Shown here: positions 53,203 through 63,385 of the stretch, piece by piece
How the letters are laid out: every line of letters starts with the position of its first letter
Position numbering within the stretch: position 1 is the first letter of the stretch
Origin: Modestobacter sp. VKM Ac-2986
GTDB lineage: Bacteria; Actinomycetota; Actinomycetes; Mycobacteriales; Geodermatophilaceae
DNA length: 64,000 nt
Direction of reading: 5' to 3'
Assembly: GCF_026967795.1 (NCBI RefSeq)
Contig: NZ_JAPVBH010000002.1
Location: 496,001-560,000, forward strand
Program-made: the position numbers and the translations under genes
Notes under the pieces: generated by a model
Database searches by the model: none
The model's input: the letters and a program-made list of their open reading frames with translations, nothing else
What the model was told of the DNA's origin: nothing

Positions 53203-54309
53203 TCAGCCGACCAGGACCATCTCGTCGCGGTGGACGACCTCGCGGCGGTGCTCGGGGTCCAGGTCACCGGTCTTGCGGCCCAGCAGCGCGGGCAGCTCCC
53301 GCGCGTCGTAGGCGACCAGGCCGTGGGCGACGACCACGCCGTCGGGACCGACCAGCTCGACCGGGTCGTCGGCGAGGAACTCCCCGGTCACCCCGGTGAC
53401 CCCGGCGGCCAGCAGCGAGGCGTGCCGCTCGCGGACCGCGCGCACCGCGCCGTCGTCGAGCAACAGCCGGCCGCGGGGGCGGCTGGCGTAGCGCAGCCAG
53501 AACTGCCGCGCCGAGGGACGCCGGCCGCTCGCGGCGAACAGCGTGCCCACCTGCTCCCCCGCCAGCGCCGCGGCCGCCTGCGGGGTGGAGGTGACCACGA
53601 CGGGCACCCCGGCCTGGGCGGCGATGAGCGCCGCCTCGACCTTGGTGGCCATCCCGCCGGTGCCGACCCCGTTGCGGCTGGCCGAGCCCAGGGCCACCGC
53701 GGCGAGGTCCTCGGGGCCGTGCACGGTGTCGACCAGCTGGGCCGGGCCGGTGCGGGGGTCGCCGTCGTAGACGCCGTCGACGTCGGACAGCAGCACCAGC
53801 GCGTCGGCGACCGCCACGTGGGCGACCAGCGCGGCGAGCCGGTCGTTGTCGCCGAAGCGGATCTCCTCGGTGGCGACCGTGTCGTTCTCGTTGACGATCG
53901 GCAGCACACCCAGGGCCAGCAGGCGCTCGATGGTCTGCTGGGCGTTGCGGTAGTGGCTGCGCCGGGTCAGGTCGTTGGCGGTGAGCAGCACCTGCCCGAC
54001 GGTGACGCCGTGGCCGGCGAAGGCGTCGGCGTAGGTCTGCACCAGCCGCAGCTGCCCGACGCTGGCCGCGGCCTGGGCGGTGGCCAGGTCACGCGGCCGG
54101 CCGGTCAGTGACAGCGGGGCGAGCCCGGCCGCGATGGCCCCCGAGGAGACCAGCACGACCTGGCGGCCGGCGGCCCGCAGCGCCCCCAGGACGTCGACGA
54201 GCGCCCGCAGCCGGTCGACGTCCAGCCCTCCGGGCAGGGTGGTCAGGGACGAGGAACCGACCTTGACCACCACCCGGGAGGCTGCGGCGACGTCTGCGCG
54301 CGTGCTCAC
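53203..54309 (-). CDS. proB: Glutamate 5-kinase
   Basis: First step of proline synthesis, 368 aa. Amino acid kinase domain: [80 protein letters not shown]-terminal PUA domain from about residue 280. GTG 54309 overlaps the obgE stop (GTGA). The obgE-proB coupling is conserved in actinobacteria. Confidence 0.96.
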   Translation of the reverse strand: MSTRADVAAASRVVVKVGSSSLTTLPGGLDVDRLRALVDVLGALRAAGRQVVLVSSGAIAAGLAPLSLTGRPRDLATAQAAASVGQLRLVQTYADAFAGHGVTVGQVLLTANDLTRRSHYRNAQQTIERLLALGVLPIVNENDTVATEEIRFGDNDRLAALVAHVAVADALVLLSDVDGVYDGDPRTGPAQLVDTVHGPEDLAAVALGSASRNGVGTGGMATKVEAALIAAQAGVPVVVTSTPQAAAALAGEQVGTLFAASGRRPSARQFWLRYASRPRGRLLLDDGAVRAVRERHASLLAAGVTGVTGEFLADDPVELVGPDGVVVAHGLVAYDARELPALLGRKTGDLDPEHRREVVHRDEMVLVG

Positions 54310-55796
54310 TTGCCGGCGTCGCCCTGGATCAGGTCGGCGTCGATCCAGCCGTCGGCGTCGGCGACCTCGTAGGGCAGCCGGCGGGCCTTCTTGGCCGCCA
54401 GCCGCTCGTCGGCGCCGGGTCGGTTGTTGTTCTCCAGGCGCACGTCGGTGCCACGGCCGCCCAGGCCCGCGGTCTCCTCGATGGTGAGGGTGCCGGCCGG
54501 CAGGGTCGGCTCCCAGTCGAAGGTGACGTCGCCGACGGTGATCGCGTCGCCGGGGACGGCGCCGGCCTTGGCCAGCGCCTCCTCGACGCCGAGCCGGTTG
54601 AGCCGGTCGGCTAGGTAGCCGACGGCCTCGTCGTTGTTGAAGTCCGTCTGCTTGATCCAGCGCTCGGGCCGGGTGCCCAGCACCAGCCAGCCGTCGGTGC
54701 GCGGGTCGGGCTCGACGGTGAAGCCGCCGTCGTCGACGGCCTTGGGGGTGAGCGTGATGTGCGCGGGCTCGACCTCGGGCTGTGCGGCGCGGTGCTCGGC
54801 GACGGCGCGTGCCAGCGCGAAGCCCAGCTCGGCGAGGCCCTCGTGGGTGGCCACGCTGACCGGGAACACCTGCAGCCCGCGCTCCTCCAGCGTGGTGCGC
54901 ACCAGGTCGACCAGCTCGCGACCGTCGGGCACGTCGATCTTGTTCAGGACGGCGATCCGCAGCCGGCCCACCAGGTCCAGCTCCTCGCCGCCATACTCGC
55001 GCAGCTCGTGCTCGAGGGCGTCGATGTCGCTCTCCGGGTCGCGCCCGGGCTCCATGGTGGCCATGTCGACGACGTGGACCAGCACCGCGCACCGCTCGAC
55101 GTGCCGGAGGAACTGCAGACCCAGGCCCTTGCCGGTGGAGGCCCCGGGGATCAGCCCCGGGACGTCGGCCATCGTGTAGGTGACGTCACCGGAGCGGACG
55201 ACGCCCAGCTGCGGCACCAGGGTGGTGAACGGGTAGTCGGCGATCTTCGGCCGGGCCGCGGACATGGCGGCCACCAGCGAGGACTTGCCCGCCGAGGGGT
55301 AGCCGACCAGGCCGACGTCGGCGATGCTCTTGAGCTCCAGCACGGCGTCGACGGACTCACCGGGCTCGCCCAGCAGCGCGAAGCCGGGGGCCTTGCGGCG
55401 GGCGTTGGCCAGCGCGGCGTTGCCGAGCCCGCCCTTGCCGCCGCGGGCCAGGACCAGCCGGGTGCCGGCGCCCATCAGGTCGGCGACGGGCTCGCCGCCG
55501 ATGTGCACCACGGTGCCCGGCGGCACCTTCAGCACGCGCTCCTCGCCGCGACCACCGTTCTTGTAGTCACCCGCGGCCTGGCGGCCGTTGCCGGCCTTCT
55601 GGTGCGGGGAGTGGTGGAAGTCCAGCAGGGTGTGCACGTTGGGGTCGACCTCGAGGACGACGTCCCCGCCGTCGCCGCCGTTGCCCCCGTCGGGCCCACC
55701 GAGGGGCTTGAACTTCTCGCGGTGCACGGAGCTGACCCCGTGCGCGCCGTTGCCTGCGGTCACGTGGACGGTCACACGGTCGACGAAAGCGGCCAT
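54306..55796 (-). CDS. obgE: GTPase Obg
   Basis: Ribosome-associated GTPase, 496 aa. Glycine-rich Obg fold: [36 protein letters not shown]-type repeats. G domain: [48 protein letters not shown]-terminal OCT domain typical of Gram-positive Obg ([37 protein letters not shown]) and an extra basic tail follow. ATG preceded by GAGAGGCGGCGACC. Part of the rplU-rpmA-obgE-proB cluster. Confidence 0.96.
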   Translation of the reverse strand: MAAFVDRVTVHVTAGNGAHGVSSVHREKFKPLGGPDGGNGGDGGDVVLEVDPNVHTLLDFHHSPHQKAGNGRQAAGDYKNGGRGEERVLKVPPGTVVHIGGEPVADLMGAGTRLVLARGGKGGLGNAALANARRKAPGFALLGEPGESVDAVLELKSIADVGLVGYPSAGKSSLVAAMSAARPKIADYPFTTLVPQLGVVRSGDVTYTMADVPGLIPGASTGKGLGLQFLRHVERCAVLVHVVDMATMEPGRDPESDIDALEHELREYGGEELDLVGRLRIAVLNKIDVPDGRELVDLVRTTLEERGLQVFPVSVATHEGLAELGFALARAVAEHRAAQPEVEPAHITLTPKAVDDGGFTVEPDPRTDGWLVLGTRPERWIKQTDFNNDEAVGYLADRLNRLGVEEALAKAGAVPGDAITVGDVTFDWEPTLPAGTLTIEETAGLGGRGTDVRLENNNRPGADERLAAKKARRLPYEVADADGWIDADLIQGDAGK

Positions 55797-55832
55797 GGTC
55801 GCCGCCTCTCTACTTCACTGGCGAATGGGAAA

Positions 55833-55900
55833 CGGGTGGCGGCGCCGATGTCGGCACCGCCACCCGCTCAGTACTGGATGGCCTCCCTCGCGGGGAGGCC
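55833..55900 (-). terminator. Two hairpins between rpmA and obgE
   Basis: Directly after rpmA: GGCCTCCC / GGGAGGCC (55880-55900). Then a longer stem, CGGGTGGCGG-GCCGA with TCGGC-CCGCCACCCG (55833-55866, one mismatch, TG loop). These probably attenuate transcription so that the ribosomal genes are expressed above obgE and proB. Confidence 0.75.
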
Positions 55901-55905
55901 CGAGC

Positions 55906-56196
55906 TCACGCGGAGACGGTCTCCCGGACGGCGGCCACGGGGGCCCCGACAGCGGTGATCGCGATCTCACGACGGCCACGACGGAACCCGAAGGTCACCG
56001 CGCCGGGGACGAGGGCGAACAGCGTGTCGTCCTTGCCGCGACCGACACCCAGACCCGGGTGGAAGTGGGTGCCGCGCTGGCGGACGATGATCTCGCCGGC
56101 CTTGACGACCTGGCCACCGAAGCGCTTGACGCCCAGACGCTGGGCGTTGGAGTCGCGGCCGTTGCGGGACGACGATGCGCCCTTCTTGTGTGCCAT
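55906..56196 (-). CDS. rpmA: 50S ribosomal protein L27
   Basis: 96 aa. [42 protein letters not shown] is the invariant N-terminal half. The N-terminus begins directly with AHKKG, so there is no Firmicutes-type cleavable extension. A short C-terminal extension ([21 protein letters not shown]) is present. Four bases downstream of rplU. Confidence 0.97.
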   Translation of the reverse strand: MAHKKGASSSRNGRDSNAQRLGVKRFGGQVVKAGEIIVRQRGTHFHPGLGVGRGKDDTLFALVPGAVTFGFRRGRREIAITAVGAPVAAVRETVSA

Positions 56197-56200
56197 GTCG

Positions 56201-56512
56201 TCAGCCCTTCGTGATGTCGCGGACCACGACGCTGGTCAGGGGCTGACGGTGCCCCTGGCGCTTGTGGTAGCCCGTCTTGTTCTTGAACTTGTGGATGTGG
56301 ATCTTCGGGCCCTTGCCGTGCTCGACGATCTCGCCGGTCACGGTGACCCCGGCGAGGGTCTGGGCGTCGGCGGTGACGGTGTCGCCGTCCACCAGGAGGA
56401 TGGCCGGGAGGGTGACGGTGTCACCGGCCACCCCACTCAGGCGGTTGATGGTGAACGTGTCACCGACACCCACCTTGTGCTGCGTTCCACCGGCCTTGAC
56501 GACTGCGTACAC
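56201..56512 (-). CDS. rplU: 50S ribosomal protein L21
   Basis: 103 aa: [27 protein letters not shown] at the N-terminus and [28 protein letters not shown] at the C-terminus. GTG 56512 selected over GTG 56515 because GAGGAG lies six bases ahead and the protein then starts at the conserved VYAVVK. A 213-bp region upstream holds a small CCCCGG/CCGGGG stem (56692-56706), probably the rne terminator, and no clear promoter. Confidence 0.97.
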   Translation of the reverse strand: MYAVVKAGGTQHKVGVGDTFTINRLSGVAGDTVTLPAILLVDGDTVTADAQTLAGVTVTGEIVEHGKGPKIHIHKFKNKTGYHKRQGHRQPLTSVVVRDITKG

Positions 56513-56725
56513 CACTGACTCCTCGATCGGTTCCTGTATCCAGCACTGTGTCCTGCGCACACCCCGGCGCGCGGCCGAGTGCTGGACGGTCGTCCACCGA
56601 CGCGACACACCCAGAGGTGGCCTGTCGTGGCGGAGCAACCCGTCCAGCGTACCCGAGCGGCAGCATCCGGGTCGAACCCCTCCCGCCCCGGCCCCGGTGT
56701 CCGGGGTCGGAGCAGGAGGGTCGTG

Positions 56726-59700
56726 TCACTGGGCCGGCGGGCCGGCCGGCCGCGTGGCCGCCCGGCGGCGCCGCGGACGGGCCACCGGGGGCGCGTCGGC
56801 GGGCACCGGCTCGGCGACCGCCAGCGGCGAGACGACCACGGCCGGAGCCGGCCGCGGGTCGGCCGCCGGGGCCTCGGTCGACACCTCGGTCACGGCCTCC
56901 GTCGGGGCTCCTGCCAGCGGCCCGGCCATCGCGGGGGCGCCGGTCGGCACCTCCACGTCGGGCGCCTGCTGAACCGGGGTCTCCTCGAGCAGCGTCTCGC
57001 CGGTCAGGGACTCCACCGACGGCGACGGGGCACCCAGCTCGGTGCTCGCCTCCGACGCGGCCTCGGTCTCGGCGACCACGGCCGCCAGCACGGTGTCCGG
57101 CGTCGCGTGCTCGACCGGCTCCCCCGTCGGCTGTGGCTCGGCGACCTGCTCCGTCGGCTGCTCGACCGGGGACCCGGTCACACCGGTCTCCTCGGCCGTG
57201 CGGGCCTCCGCCGACTGGCCGCGGCCGCGGCGTCCGCGGCTGCGCCGTCCGCTGCGCCCCTCGGCGGCCGGCTCGGCCACCGGCTCGTCGACGGCGGGCT
57301 CGACCGGCTCGGTGGCCGGCTCGGCGGTCGCCGTGCCACCGCCGAGGGCGAGCGCGTCGGCCAGCTCCCAGCCGGCGGCGGGGTCCTCGCGGCGCGAGGG
57401 CTCACGACGCGGGGTCCCGCGGCGACGGCCGCCGTCCCGGCGCGTGTCGTCCCCGGCGGGCTCGGCCGGGACGTCGGCCTCGACAGCCGGGGCCTCGACG
57501 ACGGCATCCGCGACGACCGGGGTCTCGACGGCCGGGGCCTCGACGACCGGGGTGACCGCGACCGACGGCGGCTCGGAGACCGGGCCGACGTCCAGCGTGT
57601 CGACGCCGGCGGTCTCGGCGGCGTCCTGCTGGCCGCCGTTGCGCCGGCCGCCGTCGGCCTTGCCGCCGCCGCGGTTGCGCCCGCCGTTGCCGGCGTCACC
57701 GCCCCCGTTGCCGTTGCCGCCCCCGTTGCCCTTCTTGCCCTCGGGCTGGTCGAGGTGCACGAGCACACCCCGGCCGCGGCAGTGCTCGCACGGCTCGGAG
57801 AAGACCTCGAGCAGGCCCTGCCCGACCCGCTTGCGGGTCATCTGCACCAGGCCCAGCGAGGTGACCTCGGCGACCTGGTGCTTGGTGCGGTCCCGGCCCA
57901 GGCACTCGGTGAGCCGCCGCAGCACGAGGTCGCGGTTGCTCTCCAGGACCATGTCGATGAAGTCGATGACGATGATCCCGCCGATGTCGCGCAGCCGGAG
58001 CTGGCGGACGATCTCCTCGGCGGCCTCGATGTTGTTCCGGGTCACCGTCTGCTCGAGGTTGCCCCCCGAGCCGACGAACTTGCCGGTGTTGACGTCGACG
58101 ACCGTCATCGCCTCGGTGCGGTCGATGACCAGCGAGCCACCGGAGGGCAGCCAGACCTTGCGGTCGAGGGCCTTCATCAGCTGCTCGTCGATCCGCAGGT
58201 CCCGGAAGACGTCGCCGGTGCCGGTGTAGCGCTCCAGCCGCTGCGACAGCTCCGGGGAGACGTGGGCGACGTAGGCCTCCACGGTGTCCCAGGCGTCGCT
58301 GCCCTGCACGACCAGCCGCTTGAAGTCCTCGTTGAAGACGTCGCGGATGACCCGGATGGCCAGGTCGGGCTCGCCGTAGAGCAGCGTCGGGGCGTTCGAC
58401 GTCGAGGCGGCCTTGGTCTGGATGACCTCCCACTGCGCCTGCAGCCGGGACACGTCGCGGGTGAGCTCCTCCTCCGAGGCGCCCTCCGCGGCGGTCCGGA
58501 TGATCACGCCGGCGTCGTCCGGGACGATCTTCTTGAGGATGTCCTTGAGCCGGGTGCGCTCCTTGTCCGGCAGCTTGCGGCTGATGCCGGTCATCGAGCC
58601 ACCGGGCACGTAGACCAGGAAGCGGCCGGGCAGGTTCACCTGCTGGGTGAGCCGGGCGCCCTTGTGACCGATCGGGTCCTTGGTGACCTGCACCAGGACC
58701 TTGTCCCCGGACTTCAGCGCGGTCTCGATCGACCGCGACTTGCCGGACAGGCCGGCGGCGTCCCAGTTGACCTCACCGGCGTACAGGACGGCGTTGCGGC
58801 CCTTGCCGATGTCGACGAAGGCGGCCTCCATGCTGGGCAGCACGTTCTGCACCCGGCCGAGGTAGACGTTGCCGGCGAAGGACGTCGCCTGCGCCTGGGT
58901 CACGTAGTGCTCGACCAGGACGTCGTCCTCGAGGACGGCGATCTGGGTGCGCTCGCCCTGCTGGCGGATGACCATGGCGCGGTCGACGGCCTCGCGGCGG
59001 GCGAGGAACTCGGACTCGGACAGGATCGGCGCGCGCTTGCGGCCCCCGTCGCGGCCCTCGCGGCGGCGCTGGCGCTTGGCCTCCAGGCGGGTGGACCCGG
59101 CCACGCCCCGGACGTCGTCGTCGCTGGAGGTGCGGCCGTTGCGGCCGGCCCGCTCCGGGCGGTCGTCGGCGTCCTCGGTGGTGTCCTCGGCGCCGGCCTC
59201 GCCACTGCTCCCCCGGCGACGGCGGCGGCGACGACGGCGGGTGCTCGAACCGGACTCCGGGGAGTCCTCGTCCTCGGCCTCGTCGGCGTCGGCGGCGTCC
59301 TCGGGCTCGTCGGCGGACTCGGCCACGGGCTCGGCGGGCTGCTCGGCGTCGTCGTCGGACTCGGTGTCGGCTGAGTCGTCGCCGGTGCGGCCACGCCCGC
59401 GGCCACGGCGGCCCCGACGGCGGCGGCGGCTGCCGGAGGCGCCACCGTCCTCGCCGTCACGGTCCTCGTCGTCGGCGTCGGTGTCGGCGTCGTCGACGTC
59501 GGTCACGCCGAGGTCGACGGGCTCGACGTCCTCGATCTCGGCGACCTCGGCCGGGACCTCCTCGACGACCTCACGGCGGCGGCTGCGCGAGCGCCGCGGC
59601 GGGGCCGGCTCGTCGTCCCGGTCGTCGGCCACCACGGGCTGCTCGACCGGGGCCTCGACCGGGGACTCGGCGGCGGCACGGCGGCTGCGCCGGCGGGGGG

Positions 59701-60253
59701 CGGCGACCTCGGGCTCGGGGGCCACGAAGGTCACGAAGGCCGGCGCGGTGGGCGTGACCGGCTTCGGCGGCTCGACGGAGTCGGGGTCGGCGGCCAGCGC
59801 AGGGCGGGTGGCCCGGCGGCGCGGACGGGCGGTGACGGTGGTCGGCTCGGGTGAGCTGAACTGCGCGCCGAAGCGGGGCAGCTCCGGCTCGTGCTCGGGC
59901 TCGGGCCGGCGCACGGGCGGGGCCCAGGCGTCGGGGACGGGCACGGGGTCGGCGTCCTCGACGGCGCCCAGTCCCTCGTCGGCGGCCAGGCTCTCCACGG
60001 AGGCCATGTCCTCCACGGAGGCCGGGTCCGCGACGCTGGCCGGGCCGGCGACGTCGGCCGTGTGCTGCGCGGGCGCGTCCGCCGGGTCCTCGCCGGGCTC
60101 CTTCGGCAGCGCGGCCTCGTCGACCGGCTGTGCCTGGTCGGCAGGGAGCTCGGCGGTGCCGGCCCCGGGGGTGGGTGACCCGTCCGGGACGCCGGCCGAG
60201 GCCGCCGCCTGTCCGGTCACTTCGTTGGTCTCGTCGTCGACGTGGTCGGCCAC
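56726..60253 (-). CDS. rne: Ribonuclease E/G family protein with very long disordered arms
   Basis: 1175-residue RNase E. Residues 1-420 are disordered, alternating acidic stretches with Arg runs ([29 protein letters not shown]). The catalytic core spans about 425-840: S1 domain near 460 (NVYLGRVQNVLPSMEAAFVDIG), metal-binding Asp in TVVDVNTGKFVGS (about 716) and IIVIDFIDM (about 763), zinc-link CEHCRGRG (about 822). The last 340 residues are again disordered, Gly/Asn-rich then Arg/Pro/Glu-rich, the likely degradosome scaffold and RNA-binding arm. Actinobacterial RNase E carries arms on both sides like this. GTG 60253 with GGAGG 10 bases upstream. Confidence 0.95.
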   Translation of the reverse strand: MADHVDDETNEVTGQAAASAGVPDGSPTPGAGTAELPADQAQPVDEAALPKEPGEDPADAPAQHTADVAGPASVADPASVEDMASVESLAADEGLGAVEDADPVPVPDAWAPPVRRPEPEHEPELPRFGAQFSSPEPTTVTARPRRRATRPALAADPDSVEPPKPVTPTAPAFVTFVAPEPEVAAPRRRSRRAAAESPVEAPVEQPVVADDRDDEPAPPRRSRSRRREVVEEVPAEVAEIEDVEPVDLGVTDVDDADTDADDEDRDGEDGGASGSRRRRRGRRGRGRGRTGDDSADTESDDDAEQPAEPVAESADEPEDAADADEAEDEDSPESGSSTRRRRRRRRRGSSGEAGAEDTTEDADDRPERAGRNGRTSSDDDVRGVAGSTRLEAKRQRRREGRDGGRKRAPILSESEFLARREAVDRAMVIRQQGERTQIAVLEDDVLVEHYVTQAQATSFAGNVYLGRVQNVLPSMEAAFVDIGKGRNAVLYAGEVNWDAAGLSGKSRSIETALKSGDKVLVQVTKDPIGHKGARLTQQVNLPGRFLVYVPGGSMTGISRKLPDKERTRLKDILKKIVPDDAGVIIRTAAEGASEEELTRDVSRLQAQWEVIQTKAASTSNAPTLLYGEPDLAIRVIRDVFNEDFKRLVVQGSDAWDTVEAYVAHVSPELSQRLERYTGTGDVFRDLRIDEQLMKALDRKVWLPSGGSLVIDRTEAMTVVDVNTGKFVGSGGNLEQTVTRNNIEAAEEIVRQLRLRDIGGIIVIDFIDMVLESNRDLVLRRLTECLGRDRTKHQVAEVTSLGLVQMTRKRVGQGLLEVFSEPCEHCRGRGVLVHLDQPEGKKGNGGGNGNGGGDAGNGGRNRGGGKADGGRRNGGQQDAAETAGVDTLDVGPVSEPPSVAVTPVVEAPAVETPVVADAVVEAPAVEADVPAEPAGDDTRRDGGRRRGTPRREPSRREDPAAGWELADALALGGGTATAEPATEPVEPAVDEPVAEPAAEGRSGRRSRGRRGRGQSAEARTAEETGVTGSPVEQPTEQVAEPQPTGEPVEHATPDTVLAAVVAETEAASEASTELGAPSPSVESLTGETLLEETPVQQAPDVEVPTGAPAMAGPLAGAPTEAVTEVSTEAPAADPRPAPAVVVSPLAVAEPVPADAPPVARPRRRRAATRPAGPPAQ

Positions 60254-60407
60254 TGAGGGCTCGCCTCCTGTACGTCCCCGGGCGCCGATCGTCTCCGACT
60301 GGCGGCCGCGCAGGGACGCGGGTTGGGCGGTTCGGGCGGCCGCGGTGTGCGGCGCAGCCCTCCCCGCGAAGTCTTGGTCGCGCCCCGGCCGGTGCGGCTG
60401 GGGCCCG

Positions 60408-60490
60408 GTGGTGCAGCGTGCGAGGAGCAGGTGGTGCGGTGGTGCAGGTCCTGTGGTGCAAGTCCGGGTGGTGCGGAGCTGGGGTGGTGC
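60408..60490 (-). repeat. Six-fold GTGGTGC repeat in the rne upstream region
   Basis: GTGGTGC begins at 60408, 60431, 60439, 60453, 60468 and 60484. On the rne-sense strand this is GCACCAC six times in 83 bp, with spacings of 23, 8, 14, 15 and 16. The 294-bp gap 60254-60547 contains this cluster and no gene that I can support. Confidence 0.7.
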
Positions 60491-60547
60491 AGCGTCACGG
60501 CTGGCAGACGTGTCGCGAGCACGACGTCCGGCGTCCGGCTCCGCCGG

Positions 60548-61315
60548 TCAGACCGGCGTGCTCTCCTCCTGGGGGGAGGAACGCACCGCGCGGTCGGGCC
60601 CGAGCGGATCGGCGACGTCACCGCTGTCGTCTAGCCGGCCCTGCGCCTCACGCACGGCCCGGGGGGGCAACGGCGGGCGCAGGTCGGCGACGACAGCCAG
60701 AGCGGCCATCACGTCGTCCGGTCGGACGGTCGGCGTGAGCTGCCGTACGACCACCGTGAGTATGGCACAACCTGCCTCTTCGGTGACCTCTGCACCGACC
60801 ACGGCCGCGCGGGCGTCGATGTCCCTGAGGCCGTTCTTGGTGCGCTTGGCGACCGTCACGACGTCCCGGGAGAGCAGCTCCTGCACCGCCGCGTCGAGGT
60901 CGCCGGTGTCGACACCGGGCAGGTCGATCCGCCAGCGGGTGGCGTCCAGCCGGTCGGCCAGCGAGCCGCTGCCCTCGACGGCCTCCACACACTCCAGGAC
61001 GTCGATGCCCGGGGGCAGCGAGGCGTCCAGGGCCCGGCGCACCTGCTCGGGGTCGCAGCGCGCCGACAGCCCGATCTCGAAGTACTCGGCCTCGGAGGCC
61101 GCGCCGGTGGGCGCGGCCCCCATGTAGGAGATCTTCGGGTGCGGGCTGAAGCCGGCCGAGAACGCCATCGGCACCTGCGCCCGGCGCAGCGCACGCTCCA
61201 GCGCGCGGGCCAGGTCGCGGTGCGAGGCGAACCGCAGCGGGCCGCGCTTGGTGTAGCGCAGCCGGAGCTTCTGGACGGTCGGCGGCGGCGGAGGGCCGTC
61301 GGGGGTGCGGGCCAT
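60548..61315 (-). CDS. DUF2344 / TIGR03936 family protein
   Basis: 255-residue radical-SAM-linked protein: LRLRYTKRGPLRFASHRDLARALERALRRAQVPMAFSAGFSPHPKISY is the family signature, then YFEIGLSARCDPEQVRRAL. Function not established. It is nearly always encoded beside, or fused to, the TIGR03960 radical SAM protein, and the ATG here overlaps that gene's stop by one base (TGATG). Both precede rne, as elsewhere in actinobacteria. The N-terminal Pro-rich TPDGPPPPPT is extra. Confidence 0.93.
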   Translation of the reverse strand: MARTPDGPPPPPTVQKLRLRYTKRGPLRFASHRDLARALERALRRAQVPMAFSAGFSPHPKISYMGAAPTGAASEAEYFEIGLSARCDPEQVRRALDASLPPGIDVLECVEAVEGSGSLADRLDATRWRIDLPGVDTGDLDAAVQELLSRDVVTVAKRTKNGLRDIDARAAVVGAEVTEEAGCAILTVVVRQLTPTVRPDDVMAALAVVADLRPPLPPRAVREAQGRLDDSGDVADPLGPDRAVRSSPQEESTPV

Positions 61316-63300
61316 CAGTGCGTGTGGACCGGGTCGGCCACCGCCGCGTCGGCGTGCACGTCGACCTGCGGGCGCGCACCCACCACGGCCAGCGGGATCA
61401 GGCTGCGGCCGGTGGGGCCGATCTGGATCTCGGTGCCCATGGTCGGGCAGACACCGCAGTCGTAGCAGCCGGTCCAGCGACAGTCGCCCACCTCGTCCTC
61501 GGTGATCGCGTCCTGCCAGTCGTCCCAGAGCCACTCCTTGTCCAGGCCGGAGTCCAGGTGGTCCCAGGGCAGCACCTCGTGCTCGGTGCGCTCGCGGGTC
61601 GTGTACCAGTCCAGGTCGACGCCGAACGGGGCGAGCTCCTCGGTCGCGGCGGTCATCCACCGGTCGTAGGAGAAGTGCTCGCTCCAGCCGTCGAAGTGCC
61701 CGCCGTCGCGCCACACCCGCTCGATGACCCGGCCCACCCGGCGGTCGCCGCGGGAGAGCAGTCCCTCGATCACGCCGGGCTTGCCGTCGTGGTAGCGCAG
61801 CCCGATGGAGCGGCCGATCCGGCGGTCGGCGTTGATCGCGTCGCGCAGCACCCGCAGCCGGTGGTCGATGGTCTCGGCACTGGCCTGCGCGGCCCACTGG
61901 AACGGGGTGTGCGGCTTGGGCACGAAGCCACCGATGGAGACGGTGCAGCGGATGTCCTTGGAGCCGCTGGCCTCGCGGCCGGCGCGGATGACCTCGACCG
62001 CGAGCTCGGCGATCTCCAGCACGTCCTCGTCGGTCTCGGTGGGCAGACCGCACATGAAGTACAGCTTCACCTGGCGCCAGCCGTTGGCGTAGGCCGTGGT
62101 GACCGTGCGGACCAGGTCCTCCTTGGACACGGTCTTGTTGATCACCCGGCGGATGCGCTCGCTGCCGCCCTCGGGGGCGAAGGTCAAGCCGCTGCGGCGG
62201 CCGTTGCGGGACAGCTCGTTGGCGAGCGTCACGTTGAAGGCGTCGACGCGGGTGCTCGGGAGCGAGAGCCCGGTGTTGGTGCCCTCGTACCGGTCGGCCA
62301 GCTCCTTGGCCAGCTGCCCGATCTCGGAGTGGTCGGCGCTGCTCAGCGAGAGCAGGCCCACCTCCTCGTAGCCGGTGGCCTTGAGACCGGCGTCGACCAT
62401 CGAGCCGATGCCGGTGATGGTGCGCTCACGCACCGGGCGGGTGATCATCCCGGCCTGGCAGAAGCGGCAGCCGCGGGTGCAGCCGCGGAAGATCTCCACG
62501 CTCATCCGCTCGTGCACGCTCTCGGCCAGCGGCACCAGCGGCTGCTTCGGGTAGGGCCACTCATCGAGGTCCATGACCGTGCGCTTGCTGATCCGCGGGG
62601 GGACGTCGTCCCGGGTGCGCAGGACCTCGGCGATCGTGCCGTCGGCGCCGTAGGTGACGGCGTAGAAGCGCGGCACGTAGACGCCCTCGACGCGGGAGAG
62701 CCGGGCCAGCAGCTCGACGCGCCCGCCGGGGCGGCCCTGTTCCTTCCAGGCGGCGACGACGTCGGTGATGTCGCCGACGACCTGCTCGCCGTCACCGAGG
62801 ACGGCGCAGTCGACGAAGTCGCTGACCGGCTCGGGGTTGAAGGCGGCGTGCCCGCCGGCGACGACGACCGGGTGGCTCTCGTCGCGGTCGACCGCGTGCA
62901 GCGGGACCCCGGCGAGGTCGAGGGCCTCGAGCAGGTTCGTGTAGCCCAGCTCGGTGGCGAAGCTGACGCCGAGCAGGTCGAAGTCGCGGACGGGGCGGTG
63001 GGCGTCGACGGTGAACTGGCCGACACCGGCCTCCCGCATCAGCCCGGCGAGGTCGGGCCAGACGGCGTAGGTGCGCTCGGCCAGGGCGTCCGGGCGCTCG
63101 TTGAGCACCTCGTACAGGATCATGAGGCCCTGGTTGGGCACCCCGACCTCGTAGGCGTCCGGGTACATGAGCGCCCAGTGGACGGCGACGGACTCCCAGG
63201 GCTTGACCTGGGCGTTCAGCTCACCGCCGACGTACTGGATCGGCTTCTGCACCTGGGCGAGGAGGGGCTCGAGGCGGGGGTAGAGAGACTCGACAGTCAT
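61315..63300 (-). CDS. TIGR03960 family B12-binding radical SAM protein
   Basis: 661 residues. N-terminal cobalamin-binding-like domain (SVAVHWALMYPDAYEVGVPNQGLMILYEVLN). Radical SAM cluster motif CTRGCRFCQAG (about residue 275). TFAPEGGSERIRRVINK and KLYFMCGLPTETDED follow. A C-terminal cysteine cluster (DCRWTGCYDCGVCPTMG) could bind a second cluster. The natural substrate is not established; conserved linkage to rne and ribosomal genes suggests an RNA or ribosome role (inference). TACCCT lies nine bases upstream of the ATG. Confidence 0.94.
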   Translation of the reverse strand: MTVESLYPRLEPLLAQVQKPIQYVGGELNAQVKPWESVAVHWALMYPDAYEVGVPNQGLMILYEVLNERPDALAERTYAVWPDLAGLMREAGVGQFTVDAHRPVRDFDLLGVSFATELGYTNLLEALDLAGVPLHAVDRDESHPVVVAGGHAAFNPEPVSDFVDCAVLGDGEQVVGDITDVVAAWKEQGRPGGRVELLARLSRVEGVYVPRFYAVTYGADGTIAEVLRTRDDVPPRISKRTVMDLDEWPYPKQPLVPLAESVHERMSVEIFRGCTRGCRFCQAGMITRPVRERTITGIGSMVDAGLKATGYEEVGLLSLSSADHSEIGQLAKELADRYEGTNTGLSLPSTRVDAFNVTLANELSRNGRRSGLTFAPEGGSERIRRVINKTVSKEDLVRTVTTAYANGWRQVKLYFMCGLPTETDEDVLEIAELAVEVIRAGREASGSKDIRCTVSIGGFVPKPHTPFQWAAQASAETIDHRLRVLRDAINADRRIGRSIGLRYHDGKPGVIEGLLSRGDRRVGRVIERVWRDGGHFDGWSEHFSYDRWMTAATEELAPFGVDLDWYTTRERTEHEVLPWDHLDSGLDKEWLWDDWQDAITEDEVGDCRWTGCYDCGVCPTMGTEIQIGPTGRSLIPLAVVGARPQVDVHADAAVADPVHTH

Positions 63301-63385
63301 GGCCCGTCCAGGGTAGACGGCGGCGTTCCCGACACGCCGTCCGGCGACGCCCCTCCCCGACGACCTGGTCGGTTCGCAGGGGCGG

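Noticed and set aside
56579-59374. 931-codon open frame opposite rne
   Set aside because: Composed of Arg/Gly/Asp/Leu/Val-rich shadow sequence; the other strand holds a well-supported RNase E.
60408-60490. GTGGTGC repeats as a CRISPR array
   Set aside because: Repeat unit of 7 bases and irregular 1-16 base gaps do not fit CRISPR, and no cas genes are present.
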